Below are positions 37,745 to 47,134 of a stretch of DNA of 64,000 bases, piece by piece. The notes beneath the pieces were generated by a model. The model did not search any database. It saw only the letters and a program-made list of their open reading frames with translations, and was not told the DNA's origin. This stretch comes from Pedobacter borealis DSM 19626 (lineage in GTDB: Bacteria > Bacteroidota > Bacteroidia > Sphingobacteriales > Sphingobacteriaceae): positions 26,757 to 90,756 of the forward strand of contig NZ_JAUG01000008.1 of NCBI RefSeq assembly GCF_000708285.2. Reading direction: 5' to 3'. How positions within the stretch are numbered: the first letter of the stretch is position 1; each line of letters opens with the position of its first letter. The position numbers and the translations under genes were made by a program.

Positions 37745-40700
37745 TTAAAATGTAACATTAACACCTGCACTCCAAACTCTTTGTTGCGGATAATACCACG
37801 CTCTGGTATTTCTGTTCTCGGGATCCAGGTACTTGATTTTACTCCAAGTGTAAAGGTTTGAGCCGTTTAAGTATACACGGAGCATACTCATTTTAACTTT
37901 TTTAAGCCATTCTGAAGAAAAGGTATAGCCTATCTCTGCCTGCTTAAAGCGCACATAACTTGCGTCTTTAACCCAAAAGTCGTTTTGCTGATAATTGTGT
38001 CCACTTCCTGATGATGAAGACAGGCGTGGATAAGTAGCTGTTGCAGCAGTCGAGGGGGTCCACCTGCCCATATGGATATCCATAACCTTACCTGTATTAA
38101 AAAACTCGTAAGCTGCTTCTAAACTCACTAACATCGAAGCCTGATCTGCGCCTTGAAAAGCTGCAGTAAAATCGAAGCCTTTATAACTCGCGCCTAAGTT
38201 TAATCCAAAAATATATCTTGGCAACGTTGGATTTCTTAGTTGTACCCGGTCAAAATCATCAATAATACCATCACCATTCTGATCAATATATTTGAAATCA
38301 CCTGGTTGAATTTTACCTAAAGGCCCCGGATCGTAACTCGATTTTGGCCAGGCATCAATTTCTGCCTGCGAATTAAAGAACCCCGCAGTTTGTAAACCTC
38401 TGTTCATTCCAAGCGGTTTGCCCGTATCACGCATCCAAGGGTACTTTGCATCTACCTCATCCCTAAATAATAATTTGTTTACCGTATAGGAAACGTTTGT
38501 ATTTACGAAATAATTTAGCGCACCTGCTTTATCCTGATAGTTTAATTCGACTTCATATCCTTTATTTTCAACTATCCCTAAATTTACTGCTGGTAAAGCT
38601 GCACCAACTGTAGCGGGTATAGTACCTGGTGTTACTAAGATATTATTTCTTTTTTCGTAGAATACATCCACGTTAAAAGTGATGCGGTCTTTTAAAAATT
38701 TAGATTCTAAAGCAATGTTCGATTTATTTGCTTTCTCCCACTGTACGTACTTATTACCAAAAGCACTTTCTAAAATACCTCCAGGATTAACGTTATTGGT
38801 TAATCCAAAGGCATAACCACCGCTTGAGGTATAAGCATTATCGATGTATAAAAAGCGAACGCCCGAATTGAGTTTATCATTACCTACCTGCCCATAAGAT
38901 CCCCTTAGTTTTAAAAAGCTGATGGCTTTAAAATTTTGCATAAAAGGCTCATTGCTGATTACCCAACCTGCGGAAACTGATGGGAAAAAACCGTATTTCG
39001 CCCCATCAGGGAATTGCTCTGAACCGTTGTAGCCCATATTCACCTCTGCCAGATAACGGTCGTTCCAGCCGTAAGTTAAGCGGGCAACTACGCCCTGATA
39101 CGAAAATGGCCAATCGGGAATTGCAGCAGTTCCTGCCCTGTTTAATGTTTTTCTACTTTTGTTAAAAAGTACAAGACCACTTACATTACTCTTGCCAAAA
39201 GAATTTTGATAATTTAATGCACCTTCGAAATAAACATCCCTATATGAATTATCTGCATCAGAAATAAAACTTTGTGCATAACTTAATATCGGTTGCTCAT
39301 TACCTATACGTGCACCATAGGTATAATTACCGTTTGCATCTTTACCTGTAAGTTGGTACCTGGCATAATCGCTCCTAAAGCGCTCTATACGCTGCTTATA
39401 GTGGTTTGTAAAGGCAAGTTTAGAATTTACACTTAATCCTTTAAGTAAAGCATCTAAACTGTACCTGCCTTCTACTGTTCCTTCTATTAAGTTGGTATAA
39501 TCTTTTTGAAAGCCATAATCAGAAAATTCGACCAAAACATTATCGGTTAAACTTGGGCCTGCACCATAAGTGCCATCAGGGTTTAATAAAGGTCCATTAT
39601 TTGGTGGAGTACGCATTAATAAACTGAATAAGCGCGAAACACCGGGACGCGGTACATTGGTTACTTCTGATCTGGCTGCCAGATTTACTTTTAAGAGTAA
39701 ATCTTTATTTACATTTAAATCAACATTCGACCTGAAATTGAATCGGCTATAATCAATACTGGCATCAACAGCTTTATCTTTGGTATGGTTAAACAAGCCT
39801 CCCTGGTAGAGATAACCGCCACTTACAAAATATTTAACAAATTTTGTACCTCCACTTGCATTTGCGTTAAATACTTGCTGAGGTGCAAAAGGCTTTAAAA
39901 ATTCGTCTACGTAATCAACATCCGGATATAAATAAGGGTCAGTATGATTTTTATAAGCATCTAAAGCCGTTTGATTATACAATGGTGATTTACCTTCGTT
40001 TGCAAGAGCCTCATTCATTAAAGTTGCAAAATCGTATGAATTTAAAAACTTAGGCATACGTGTAACTTCCTGAATATCGGTGTGGTAAGTAATACTTACT
40101 TTAGCCCTGCCCTCTAAACCACGTTTTGTGGTTACCAGCATTACACCATTTGCACCCCTAACACCATATACAGCTGTTGCCGATGCATCTTTTAAAATTG
40201 AAATGGTTTCTACCTCATAAGCACTGATACTATTTAGCGGCCTTTCTACACCATCAACCAAAATTAAAGGAGCTGTACTATTCAGTGTAGACCTTCCCCT
40301 GATCAATAAGGTAGAACCATCAAGCCCTGGCTGTCCGGAAGTTTGCTGGGCAACCAACCCTGGCATTCGCCCTACCAAAGCATTCGAAATGTTGGCAACA
40401 GGAGTTTGCAATAATTGTTTGTTGGTAACGGTTGATACTGCAGCTGTTACGCTCACTTTCTTTTGCGAGCCGTATCCAATTACTACAACGTCTGACAGAT
40501 CATTGCTTTGTGGCACTAAGCGGATATTTAATGCTGTTTTGCCATTTACATTAACTTCTTTTGGTGTATAGCCAACATAAATAATAATTAAAGTAGCATT
40601 ATCGTCTACATTTTTAAGGGAGAAATTCCCATTGTTATCGGTAAAGGTGCCAATATTAGTGCCTTTAACTTTTACAGAAACGCCTGGCAAACCTACTCCG

Positions 40701-40891
40701 GTTTCATCAAGTACTTTGCCATTTACATCAATTTTAAATTTCCTGAATAAAGACGGTTTTGCCTTTTTCAATACGTGTAAGTTGCCAAGTAAGCCAGAAA
40801 CCTCAGCAGTGGAGGCAATGGAATTGAAACTTACAAGATTAAGCATGCAGATAGTTAATAAACATGCTGAACGTAGAGTTTTCACATACAT
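37745..40891 (-). CDS. SusC/RagA-family TonB-dependent outer-membrane receptor (pair 5)
   Basis: 1048 residues, first gene of the four-gene minus-strand operon. The N terminus differs from the plus-strand SusCs: MYVKTLRSACLLTICMLNLV, an export signal followed by about 30 extra residues. Then come a carboxypeptidase-regulatory-like domain (PGVSVKVKG, TDNNGNFSL) to about residue 130 and a TonB box DVVVIGYG. The plug has LILVDGVERP and LKDASATAVYGVRGANGVM, and the barrel ends NVTF. This is classical RagA type. Transcription is probably governed by the two CAAACGTTTG palindromes upstream. Substrate unknown: no hydrolase lies in the operon. Confidence 0.95.
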   Translation of the reverse strand: MYVKTLRSACLLTICMLNLVSFNSIASTAEVSGLLGNLHVLKKAKPSLFRKFKIDVNGKVLDETGVGLPGVSVKVKGTNIGTFTDNNGNFSLKNVDDNATLIIIYVGYTPKEVNVNGKTALNIRLVPQSNDLSDVVVIGYGSQKKVSVTAAVSTVTNKQLLQTPVANISNALVGRMPGLVAQQTSGQPGLDGSTLLIRGRSTLNSTAPLILVDGVERPLNSISAYEVETISILKDASATAVYGVRGANGVMLVTTKRGLEGRAKVSITYHTDIQEVTRMPKFLNSYDFATLMNEALANEGKSPLYNQTALDAYKNHTDPYLYPDVDYVDEFLKPFAPQQVFNANASGGTKFVKYFVSGGYLYQGGLFNHTKDKAVDASIDYSRFNFRSNVDLNVNKDLLLKVNLAARSEVTNVPRPGVSRLFSLLMRTPPNNGPLLNPDGTYGAGPSLTDNVLVEFSDYGFQKDYTNLIEGTVEGRYSLDALLKGLSVNSKLAFTNHYKQRIERFRSDYARYQLTGKDANGNYTYGARIGNEQPILSYAQSFISDADNSYRDVYFEGALNYQNSFGKSNVSGLVLFNKSRKTLNRAGTAAIPDWPFSYQGVVARLTYGWNDRYLAEVNMGYNGSEQFPDGAKYGFFPSVSAGWVISNEPFMQNFKAISFLKLRGSYGQVGNDKLNSGVRFLYIDNAYTSSGGYAFGLTNNVNPGGILESAFGNKYVQWEKANKSNIALESKFLKDRITFNVDVFYEKRNNILVTPGTIPATVGAALPAVNLGIVENKGYEVELNYQDKAGALNYFVNTNVSYTVNKLLFRDEVDAKYPWMRDTGKPLGMNRGLQTAGFFNSQAEIDAWPKSSYDPGPLGKIQPGDFKYIDQNGDGIIDDFDRVQLRNPTLPRYIFGLNLGASYKGFDFTAAFQGADQASMLVSLEAAYEFFNTGKVMDIHMGRWTPSTAATATYPRLSSSSGSGHNYQQNDFWVKDASYVRFKQAEIGYTFSSEWLKKVKMSMLRVYLNGSNLYTWSKIKYLDPENRNTRAWYYPQQRVWSAGVNVTF

Positions 40892-41216
40892 TAGTTTTTA
40901 AGTTTTAGTGTTTAAAGAATAAGCTCGGTTTGTTAATTCTCTGTAAGTATTACATCGAATTTGGGCAGTTAAGGCATAAAAAAGCCTAGTGACAAAAAGT
41001 AAAGTTTTTGATCATAGTATATATTTAGGTTGATAGATTTCTTAGCAAAATTCTTTACTAAGAGATGATTAGTTTTGTGTTTTAGTTATTATTCTGGTTA
41101 GCGACTCTGCTCCTTGTTAAACAAGAAATTGGTTAGTTAGCATAAACAAGTATCTGACCCTTATTTATCAATACAAGATATAACTTAAGAAAGGTGGATT
41201 TTTATTTTTTTAAGGA

Positions 41217-41226
41217 CAAACGTTTG
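41217..41226. promoter_or_regulatory. LacI-type operator candidate 1 (CAAACGTTTG)
   Basis: Perfect 10-bp palindrome with the central CG typical of LacI-family operators, 326 bp upstream of the susC start at 40891. An identical copy lies 254 bp further upstream. No lacI-type gene is in the window. Confidence 0.5.
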
Positions 41227-41470
41227 TTTAAAATACTTACTAGTTATAAATCTGATTAATCAGATCAGCGCTTTCCAATAAAAAAATCGACTGGATTTTT
41301 TAGATAAACATTCCCGAAAGTTTTCATAAAAAACAAAAAATGTCTAAACGACAATTAATGCACTAAAGCATCGGCTTTTTTGTAGCATAAATTATGTAAT
41401 TGCCACAATTTCATTGATAGGTCAAAAATTGGAGGGTTTTGCGTAAGAGCTTTAAAATGTTATTTAAGCG

Positions 41471-41480
41471 CAAACGTTTG
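41471..41480. promoter_or_regulatory. LacI-type operator candidate 2 (CAAACGTTTG)
   Basis: Second perfect copy, 254 bp from the first and 48 bp inside the block boundary at 41527. Two spaced identical operators suit looping repression. Confidence 0.5.
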
Positions 41481-41527
41481 ATTTTTATTCAAAATCAATA
41501 AAAATACCAAAAATAGTGCCCATAGAT

Positions 41528-41735
41528 TAGGGATTTATACAAATTAATTTGTTCTTGAGTCAAATTTTCCATTTACGTAGGATTCGATTATAATCTTTCT
41601 GTACTACTTTTCGAATATACAGCTATGATCCTAAGATTTGATAATAAATGCTATGCACTAATGTATTTTAAATCTTTTGAAAAATTCGTGTAAACTTGCT
41701 AATCTAGATTTGTGTTTTGAACCAGGTTAGGTAAT
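41528..41735. repeat. 208-bp direct repeat, copy 2
   Basis: Copy of 30917-31124 with one mismatch (41725). Here it holds the end of the intact ATPase gene, the helicase upstream region, and the first 15 helicase codons (41528-41572, minus strand), after which the helicase frame is lost. Confidence 0.95.
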
Positions 41736-43053
41736 TCTCGATTTGAGATACCAGATAATAAGGGAGATTCAATAGTTTGTATTTCTTGCCGCCAGGGGTA
41801 ACGGCATCAGTAATGTGCAGCGAGCCTGCATAAAATCGGATGGCCATATTATGTGGGGACAGATCCATAAACATATGCAAAGATTTTAATTTACCTTCAG
41901 CTCCTGATTTCACTTCTACCGGAATGAGTTGCCCTTCAAAAGGTACAACGTAGTCCACCTCCGCACTTGAAGTATTTTTCTCCCGTACCCAAAAATGGAG
42001 TGCACTTAAGGATTTAAACTGTGTGGCTAATAACCCTTGACCAACCAAGTGCTCAATTAAGGTCCCTTGATAAACTTTATTTAAATCATCAGTTCCTAAA
42101 ATCTCTGTCTGTATACCAGCAAAATAATTAAGCATTCCAGTATCCAGCACCTGAAGCCTTGGAGATTTCCGATAGTCTGGCAGCAAAGGCAATTTTACAT
42201 CACTTGAAGGGTAAATGAGCTCGATTAACAAGGCCTTTTCCAGCGTTCTTAATGCTTCTCCCATATCCCTGGACCGGTAGGGCGAATTTCCGAAACCTTC
42301 AAACTTAATACGCTGACCGGCCTGCCCAAATGATGCCCTTATCGCATGACCTATATGTAATGCCTGTGCATTTGTGCCAGCATATTTCTCAACATCGTCC
42401 ATATATGCCGTAATCAACGAATCGAATATTGATGACAATTCCAGTAGATCTTTGTTTTTACTATACGCTGCAATAACTTCCGGCATTCCCCCTATAAGTG
42501 CATAGGTATGAAATAGCTGTATGAGTTTATCATGTGTAAAGGTTGGTGCGGGTACCTGTTGTAAATAATTTATCGCTTCCCGCTCACCCATAGCACTCAA
42601 AAACTCTGGAAAAGAAACAGGTCTTAAAACCATATATTCCACTCTTCCGACCGGAAAGCTAATGTTTTTATCAAATAAAGTTTTGAGCATACTGCCCGCG
42701 GCTATTACCGCAATCCCTGGTTGGTCTTCATAAAAATAACGTAGAATGTTTAAGGCCTCAGGCACTTCCTGTATTTCATCAATAAACAAAAGTGTATCGT
42801 TTCTTTGGGTAAGTGACTGATTTTTAATAAAAAACAAAGACTGCACGAGCAATTCGATCGTTGTGAACTCTTCAAAAGGTTTTCTGTCAACAGCAAGCTC
42901 CAGGTTGAGATAAATATACTGCTTAAATTTTTTTGAAAATTGTCCAACAACGGTCGTCTTACCCACCTGTCTAGCGCCTCGTATCACTAATGGCTTACGA
43001 TTTGATTTGGTAAGCCATTTTTCTAACGCTGTAAATATTATCCTATCGAACAT
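41704..43053 (-). CDS. AAA_14/DUF4143-family ATPase with nuclease-like C-terminal domain
   Basis: The ATG at 43053 gives 449 residues starting MFDRIIFTALEKWL. The longer start at 43092 is rejected because it lies inside a likely -7 box. The N-terminal P-loop domain has Walker A RGARQVGKTT (about 25-34) and Walker B LLFIDEIQE. The C-terminal DUF4143 part has SSAEVDYVVPF then LIPVEVKSG, a PD-(D/E)XK-like pattern. Members are common in Bacteroidota; their function is uncertain, and stress, toxin-antitoxin-like and DNA-related roles have been suggested. It appears originally to have sat just upstream of the primase-helicase. A 33-bp tandem repeat precedes it. Confidence 0.85.
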   Translation of the reverse strand: MFDRIIFTALEKWLTKSNRKPLVIRGARQVGKTTVVGQFSKKFKQYIYLNLELAVDRKPFEEFTTIELLVQSLFFIKNQSLTQRNDTLLFIDEIQEVPEALNILRYFYEDQPGIAVIAAGSMLKTLFDKNISFPVGRVEYMVLRPVSFPEFLSAMGEREAINYLQQVPAPTFTHDKLIQLFHTYALIGGMPEVIAAYSKNKDLLELSSIFDSLITAYMDDVEKYAGTNAQALHIGHAIRASFGQAGQRIKFEGFGNSPYRSRDMGEALRTLEKALLIELIYPSSDVKLPLLPDYRKSPRLQVLDTGMLNYFAGIQTEILGTDDLNKVYQGTLIEHLVGQGLLATQFKSLSALHFWVREKNTSSAEVDYVVPFEGQLIPVEVKSGAEGKLKSLHMFMDLSPHNMAIRFYAGSLHITDAVTPGGKKYKLLNLPYYLVSQIENYLTWFKTQI

Positions 43054-43089
43054 TTTGACAAACTTTAATTCCAAAACTACTTGTTGTTG

Positions 43090-43171
43090 CAAAATTAGGG
43101 TTAATTAGTGAAAATTTCGTCACAGAATTAGGGTTAATTAATTACTTTTTTGTTACAGAATTAGGGTAAAT
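43090..43171 (-). promoter_or_regulatory. Three 33-bp-spaced promoter-like repeats upstream of the ATPase
   Basis: CA(A/G)AATTAGGGT recurs at 43090, 43123 and 43156, exactly 33 bp apart. On the minus strand the unit reads ACCCTAATTCTG or ACCCTAATTTTG. The gene-proximal copy contains a perfect TAnnTTTG box (43090-43097), which places the transcript start near 43083 and favours the 43053 ATG. The others match with one mismatch. They may be tandem promoters or iterated regulator sites. Confidence 0.5.
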
Positions 43172-43349
43172 ATAACTAATAATTGTAATAGAATGATGAA
43201 GAAGGGTTTAAAACTGGACACGAGAGTGATCTTTATACTGTGGTAGTCAAATATTATAAGTAATAATAAAATTTATATTAAGCAATCGTTTCTAGCAACA
43301 TTGCTAGAGCGTAATAAATAAACAGTCATAATTTAGAAACATATTGACG

Positions 43350-43680
43350 ATGAAAAAAATCTTATTTTCAATTATCATTGCAACTGGCATTTTTGTTAAT
43401 GTACAAGCGCAAACGGACCGCAAAGCTGCATTTCAGGTAAGCTATCCTGATCGATCTACCCATTCTTTTTTTTGAGGAGCATCCCGATCTTGATCGTATT
43501 ATAATTCAATATAAAAATGATACAGCTGTTACACTGAGCCTATCTTTTCATCAGACTACAAGTGCCCTTAAAGAGGAAACATATTATCTAACGTTCGAAG
43601 GAGACCGCTATCTTCTTCATAAAAATTATGCAAAGTTAATCGTGCCAAAACCTGCTAAGTTAAAAATGCAGTACTTCTAG
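43350..43680 (+). pseudogene. Small exported protein gene broken by a frameshift
   Basis: From ATG 43350 a signal peptide is read (MKKILFSIIIATGIFVNVQAQ), then the frame stops at 43473-43475 right after a run of eight T. Removing one T restores a frame through FEEHPDLDRIIIQYKND to a stop at 43678-43680, giving about 110 residues. A slippage mutation or a sequencing error in the homopolymer would both explain this. The product family is not recognised. Confidence 0.6.
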
Positions 43681-43771
43681 GGAATTCAAGACAAAAATAG
43701 AAGTAGATATAGATTGCAAACAACGCTTTACCGTGACTCTGTTAGTATCTTTAATAAGTTGCAACTATTTA

Positions 43772-44125
43772 ATGAAAAAAATATTTATAATCCTAATATT
43801 CCTCCCAGCTCTACTTAGAGCACAAACCAATAATACAATAAAGAGTGTAACCCCTGTAGGAGCATTTTTTCTTAATATTCCTACTGGTCCAAGAGCTTTT
43901 GGAATGGGTAATTTAACAGCTGCATCTGGTGAGGGCTATGCTGCATCCTTTAGTAATCCTGGGAGGATACCAATAGGTTCAGATACCTTTGATGAAAATG
44001 CTACTAATGCCTATATCGCTTATACACCAATTGCTACAGACCGTACCAAAAACATTCACACCCTTATTGCCAGAACAGCTTTAAATGAAAAACGGGAACC
44101 ATCTAATAGACGGTCCTCGTTTTAA
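43772..44125 (+). pseudogene. Truncated PorV/PorQ-like outer-membrane protein
   Basis: The ATG at 43772 gives 117 residues: signal peptide MKKIFIILIFLPALLRAQ, then SVTPVGAFFLNIPTGPRAFGMGN and AASFSNPGR. This resembles the N-terminal start of type IX secretion PorV-type barrels (a P-x-AR-x-x-GMG motif followed by NPA). Such proteins have 300-400 residues, so only the beginning survives. The end, EKREPSNRRSSF, looks like random frame. Together with 43350-43680 this is gene debris. The family assignment is tentative. Confidence 0.4.
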
Positions 44126-44263
44126 TCTAAATTAACGCTCTCGGTATATAATACGTGTATTGGGGTATAATAATTAAAAATTTCCATGTATCAGGGTATT
44201 CTTTTTCCAAATTAGCCACATAAAAACCGGATAACGGGAGTATATAAAGAACAGTTATCTGCT

Positions 44264-45292
44264 TTAACTTCTAATTTCCCTACGCATAAAAAGGTAATAA
44301 GCAATGGCAAAACAACCGGTACTTGAGGCAATCATCCCGCTTAACTGGGGCCATACAATCATCAGGCTCTCTTTTACCGGCAGCGGACTGGGAATGGCAC
44401 CTGCCATTTGCTCCATGCTCATCGGGCCGAGGCTCCGTATCGATGGCATCAATAATGTAGTGGCCGCATCGGTATAAAGCTGGTTAGGTGCAATCCGCAG
44501 TATATCTAAGATAAATTCATTGTAACCCATTACCTGCGCCTGCGTAAGGTAGGCAGGGTCGGGTAAAAAGGCCCTTATTATCAGGTTAACGATAATCGGA
44601 TAAAAAACGGTAAAGAAGAGCCACAGCCCCAGGGCGCTCAGCGCAGCAGTTGCCGGTTGCCGAAAAACAATAGAAAGCAGGATCGATAAACTTAAATAGA
44701 ATGCAACGTAAAGAAGCGTTACAAAAACAAAACCCATTATTCTGATCAGTTCCTGGGCTTCTAACCTAACGCCTGTTAACACCAGTCCCCCACCAATCAT
44801 CAGTAAGGTAAGTGAAAGAAAAAGCATGCCTACTATCAGTATTGCACCGCTAAATTTAGCCAGCAGCAGGTTGTCCCGGTAAATCGGCTGTGCCAAAAGC
44901 CGGGTTAAAGTGCCGTTGTTCTGCTCCGAGTTAATGGCATCAAAACCCATGCTAATGCCAAGCAGCGGTGCAAGAAAACTGAGCAGCACATGGAAAGGCG
45001 GCATAGTGTTATCCGTTGATGTAAGCAGCTTTAGGTACATAAAAGCATGGTCGGGATCGTTTGTATTGGTAAAGGTCGTTCTGATATTGCTTACCGAAAC
45101 ATATAAAGAAGCCACAAAGGTTAACAGCACCAAAGCAACCAATACCAAAAAGCGCCAGCTCCTGATGTGATCGGCAATCTCTTTTCGGATGATTACGCCA
45201 AAGGCCCTGTTTGGCTGAGGTGGGGCTGTATGTTTTTTATCTTTTGTGCTGCCCGAAGAAAGCGCGCTTAAAGATACCGCTTGATTTTCCAT
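44264..45292 (-). CDS. ABC-2-type transporter permease
   Basis: 342 residues. A cytosolic N-terminus is followed by IRKEIADHIRSWRFLVLVALVL, the usual entry to the first membrane segment, and about six hydrophobic segments in all. The large exported loop after segment 1 (FTNTNDPDHAFMYLKLL) and the FDAINSEQNNGTL motif are typical of ABC-2 permeases. The start overlaps the end of the ATPase gene by 56 bp; no other start would preserve the first membrane segment except inside the overlap. With the ATPase it forms an exporter of unknown cargo. Confidence 0.88.
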   Translation of the reverse strand: MENQAVSLSALSSGSTKDKKHTAPPQPNRAFGVIIRKEIADHIRSWRFLVLVALVLLTFVASLYVSVSNIRTTFTNTNDPDHAFMYLKLLTSTDNTMPPFHVLLSFLAPLLGISMGFDAINSEQNNGTLTRLLAQPIYRDNLLLAKFSGAILIVGMLFLSLTLLMIGGGLVLTGVRLEAQELIRIMGFVFVTLLYVAFYLSLSILLSIVFRQPATAALSALGLWLFFTVFYPIIVNLIIRAFLPDPAYLTQAQVMGYNEFILDILRIAPNQLYTDAATTLLMPSIRSLGPMSMEQMAGAIPSPLPVKESLMIVWPQLSGMIASSTGCFAIAYYLFMRREIRS

Positions 45293-46250
45293 GATTTAGA
45301 TTTTCATTAAAACTACTTTCAAAATATTTCTGATAGATCTCATCCAGGCCATACTCCTTACGGCTTACCTGTAAAATGTTGTAACCCTTTTCCACTAAAT
45401 GGCGAACAATGCGCGGGGTAATATCATGCTGGGTGGTAAACTCCAGCGTATCACCAGAAATGGCGATCTCTGTAAGCGCTCCCCATTGCCTCATTTCTGC
45501 CTCCAATGGCCAGGGCTGCTCAATTAAGTGTACTGTTTTAATCGTGGTAACCGCTCCTTCTTTGCCGAAAAGGTTAGCGGAAAGCGAGGCAATATCGCCC
45601 TGGGCCAACAGTTTCCCGCCAACAAATATGCCCACACGATCGCATACCTGTTGTACATGGTGCAGGTGGTGCGACGAGAGCAAAACGGTTAAGCCCTGCT
45701 GCTGGCTCAGGGTTTTAATCAAGGTTAGAAATTCCTTTACTCCTGCAGGGTCTATGCCGAGTGTTGGCTCGTCGAGAATAATCACCTCAGGGTCTTTGAT
45801 CAATACATCGGCCAAACCCAGCCGTTGTTTCATGCCCCGCGAAAAAATGCCGGCTTTTTTATCCATGCTGCCGGCAAGCCCCACTATATTAAGTACTTCT
45901 TCGGCCCGGTCTTTTAATGTGCTTTCGTCCAGGTTGTTCAGCCGCCCTAAATAAATTAAATTTTCGAGGGCCGTCATGTGGTTATAAAAGCCCACGCTAT
46001 CTGGCATATAGCCCACCTTTTGCTTTACTGCAATAGGGTTTTTGGTGGCATCATATCCGCAAACACGGGCAGTGCCGCTATGGGGGTCGGTTAGCCCAAG
46101 CATCATCAATATGGAGGTGGTTTTGCCCGCACCGTTTGGTCCGAGCAATCCAAAAATCTCACCGCGGTATACTTCCAGGTTCAGTTCGTCAACCGCCTTA
46201 AAGGTTCCATAGCGTTTGCTTAGGTTCCTGAGTTGTATAATAGGTTCCAT
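45237..46250 (-). CDS. ABC transporter ATP-binding protein
   Basis: 337 residues with every ABC motif: Walker A GPNGAGKTT near residue 38, signature FSRGMKQRL, Walker B VIILDEPTLGID and H-loop SSHHLHHV. A C-terminal extension of about 110 residues (a DUF4162-like tail) is usual for ABC-2 exporters. It is the middle gene of a three-gene operon: the NEW3-domain gene ends 26 bp upstream, and the permease start lies inside its 3' end. Confidence 0.93.
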   Translation of the reverse strand: MEPIIQLRNLSKRYGTFKAVDELNLEVYRGEIFGLLGPNGAGKTTSILMMLGLTDPHSGTARVCGYDATKNPIAVKQKVGYMPDSVGFYNHMTALENLIYLGRLNNLDESTLKDRAEEVLNIVGLAGSMDKKAGIFSRGMKQRLGLADVLIKDPEVIILDEPTLGIDPAGVKEFLTLIKTLSQQQGLTVLLSSHHLHHVQQVCDRVGIFVGGKLLAQGDIASLSANLFGKEGAVTTIKTVHLIEQPWPLEAEMRQWGALTEIAISGDTLEFTTQHDITPRIVRHLVEKGYNILQVSRKEYGLDEIYQKYFESSFNENLNHGKSSGIFKRAFFGQHKR

Positions 46251-46276
46251 CTTATTTCGTGCTGTTAAAGAATGGA

Positions 46277-47134
46277 TTATCTTCTGCCGTACTTGCGGAT
46301 GAGGTAGTATACACTGCCAATGGCGAGCACAATCACCAGGATGCCGATCCAGCCAGAAAGCAATGAAGTTTTAACAAACATGCGGAACGCCAGCTGTGTG
46401 TTCGCGTTGGCACCCGAAAGGCTAAAGGTTGCGGCATAATCTCCGGCTATTGTTTTATCGGGAACTTTTAAAAAAGCGGTAACGGCTACGCTTTTTCCTG
46501 CCTCAAGTTTACTGATCTTGGCCGGCTCAAAACGCACTTCCCAGCCACTTGGCAGCTGACTGCTCAGCTCCAGATCGTTCAGGGCCAGTGTTCCGGAGTT
46601 TTTAACCTCCAGCTGTATGTCTTTATGCCCGCCCGAGCTCACCTCTTCACTCAGCCTTCCGCTCGGTGTACTCATGGTTACGCCATACGAGCCTTTTACT
46701 ACTGCTTCGAGGTTAAGTAAAAGGGTATCATCGGTCGAAACGGCTTTAAGGGGGATATTGTATTTTTTAGGTGATGCATTTGCACTGGCATTAATCTCCA
46801 CAGCAATTTCCTGGCTTTTGCCTGCATCGATATTAAGCGAGGTAACCTGGCTGCCCTCTACTTTGTAACTCACCACCCAGCCCGCTGGCAGCGTTGCCTT
46901 CAGCTCGTAAATGGCCTGCTTTTTGGTTCCGTTATGCAGGGTGGTGCTGTACCTAAAAACCTCATTCGTGGCCGCCTCAATATTAATCAGCTTTGCCGTA
47001 AAAGCCGATGGGCCAGGCTTGGCTTCGTTTAAGGGTTGGGCAATAGTGGCCACTGATGGCGCAAAAAAGATGATAAAAAAAAGCGCAAATCTTCCTGATA
47101 AGCGAAAACGGTTAAATAGTAATGCTGATAACAT
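46277..47134 (-). CDS. Exported NEW3-domain protein with C-terminal membrane anchor
   Basis: 285 residues. A signal peptide ends near ATIAQ (about residue 33). Two immunoglobulin-like NEW3-type domains follow (about 45-150 and 155-255), each with LPAGWVVSYK- or LPSGWEVRFE-type strands. A single membrane segment (GILVIVLAIGSVYYLI) and a KYGRR tail anchor it to the inner membrane. COG1470-type proteins of this layout are typically encoded with an ABC-2 exporter, as here, and probably act as its periplasmic partner. The precise cargo is unknown. Confidence 0.8.
   Translation of the reverse strand: MLSALLFNRFRLSGRFALFFIIFFAPSVATIAQPLNEAKPGPSAFTAKLINIEAATNEVFRYSTTLHNGTKKQAIYELKATLPAGWVVSYKVEGSQVTSLNIDAGKSQEIAVEINASANASPKKYNIPLKAVSTDDTLLLNLEAVVKGSYGVTMSTPSGRLSEEVSSGGHKDIQLEVKNSGTLALNDLELSSQLPSGWEVRFEPAKISKLEAGKSVAVTAFLKVPDKTIAGDYAATFSLSGANANTQLAFRMFVKTSLLSGWIGILVIVLAIGSVYYLIRKYGRR

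Larger units (their letters stand above)
40892..41527 (-). other. Long upstream region of the minus-strand SusCD operon, no gene seen
   Basis: About 640 bp of AT-rich DNA without a plausible gene. It contains the two CAAACGTTTG palindromes and ends exactly where the second 208-bp repeat begins. Confidence 0.6.

Noticed and set aside
30917..41735. Insertion sequence or transposon
   Set aside because: No transposase or integrase gene and no terminal inverted repeats at the block ends; the direct repeats are 208 bp and gene-derived.
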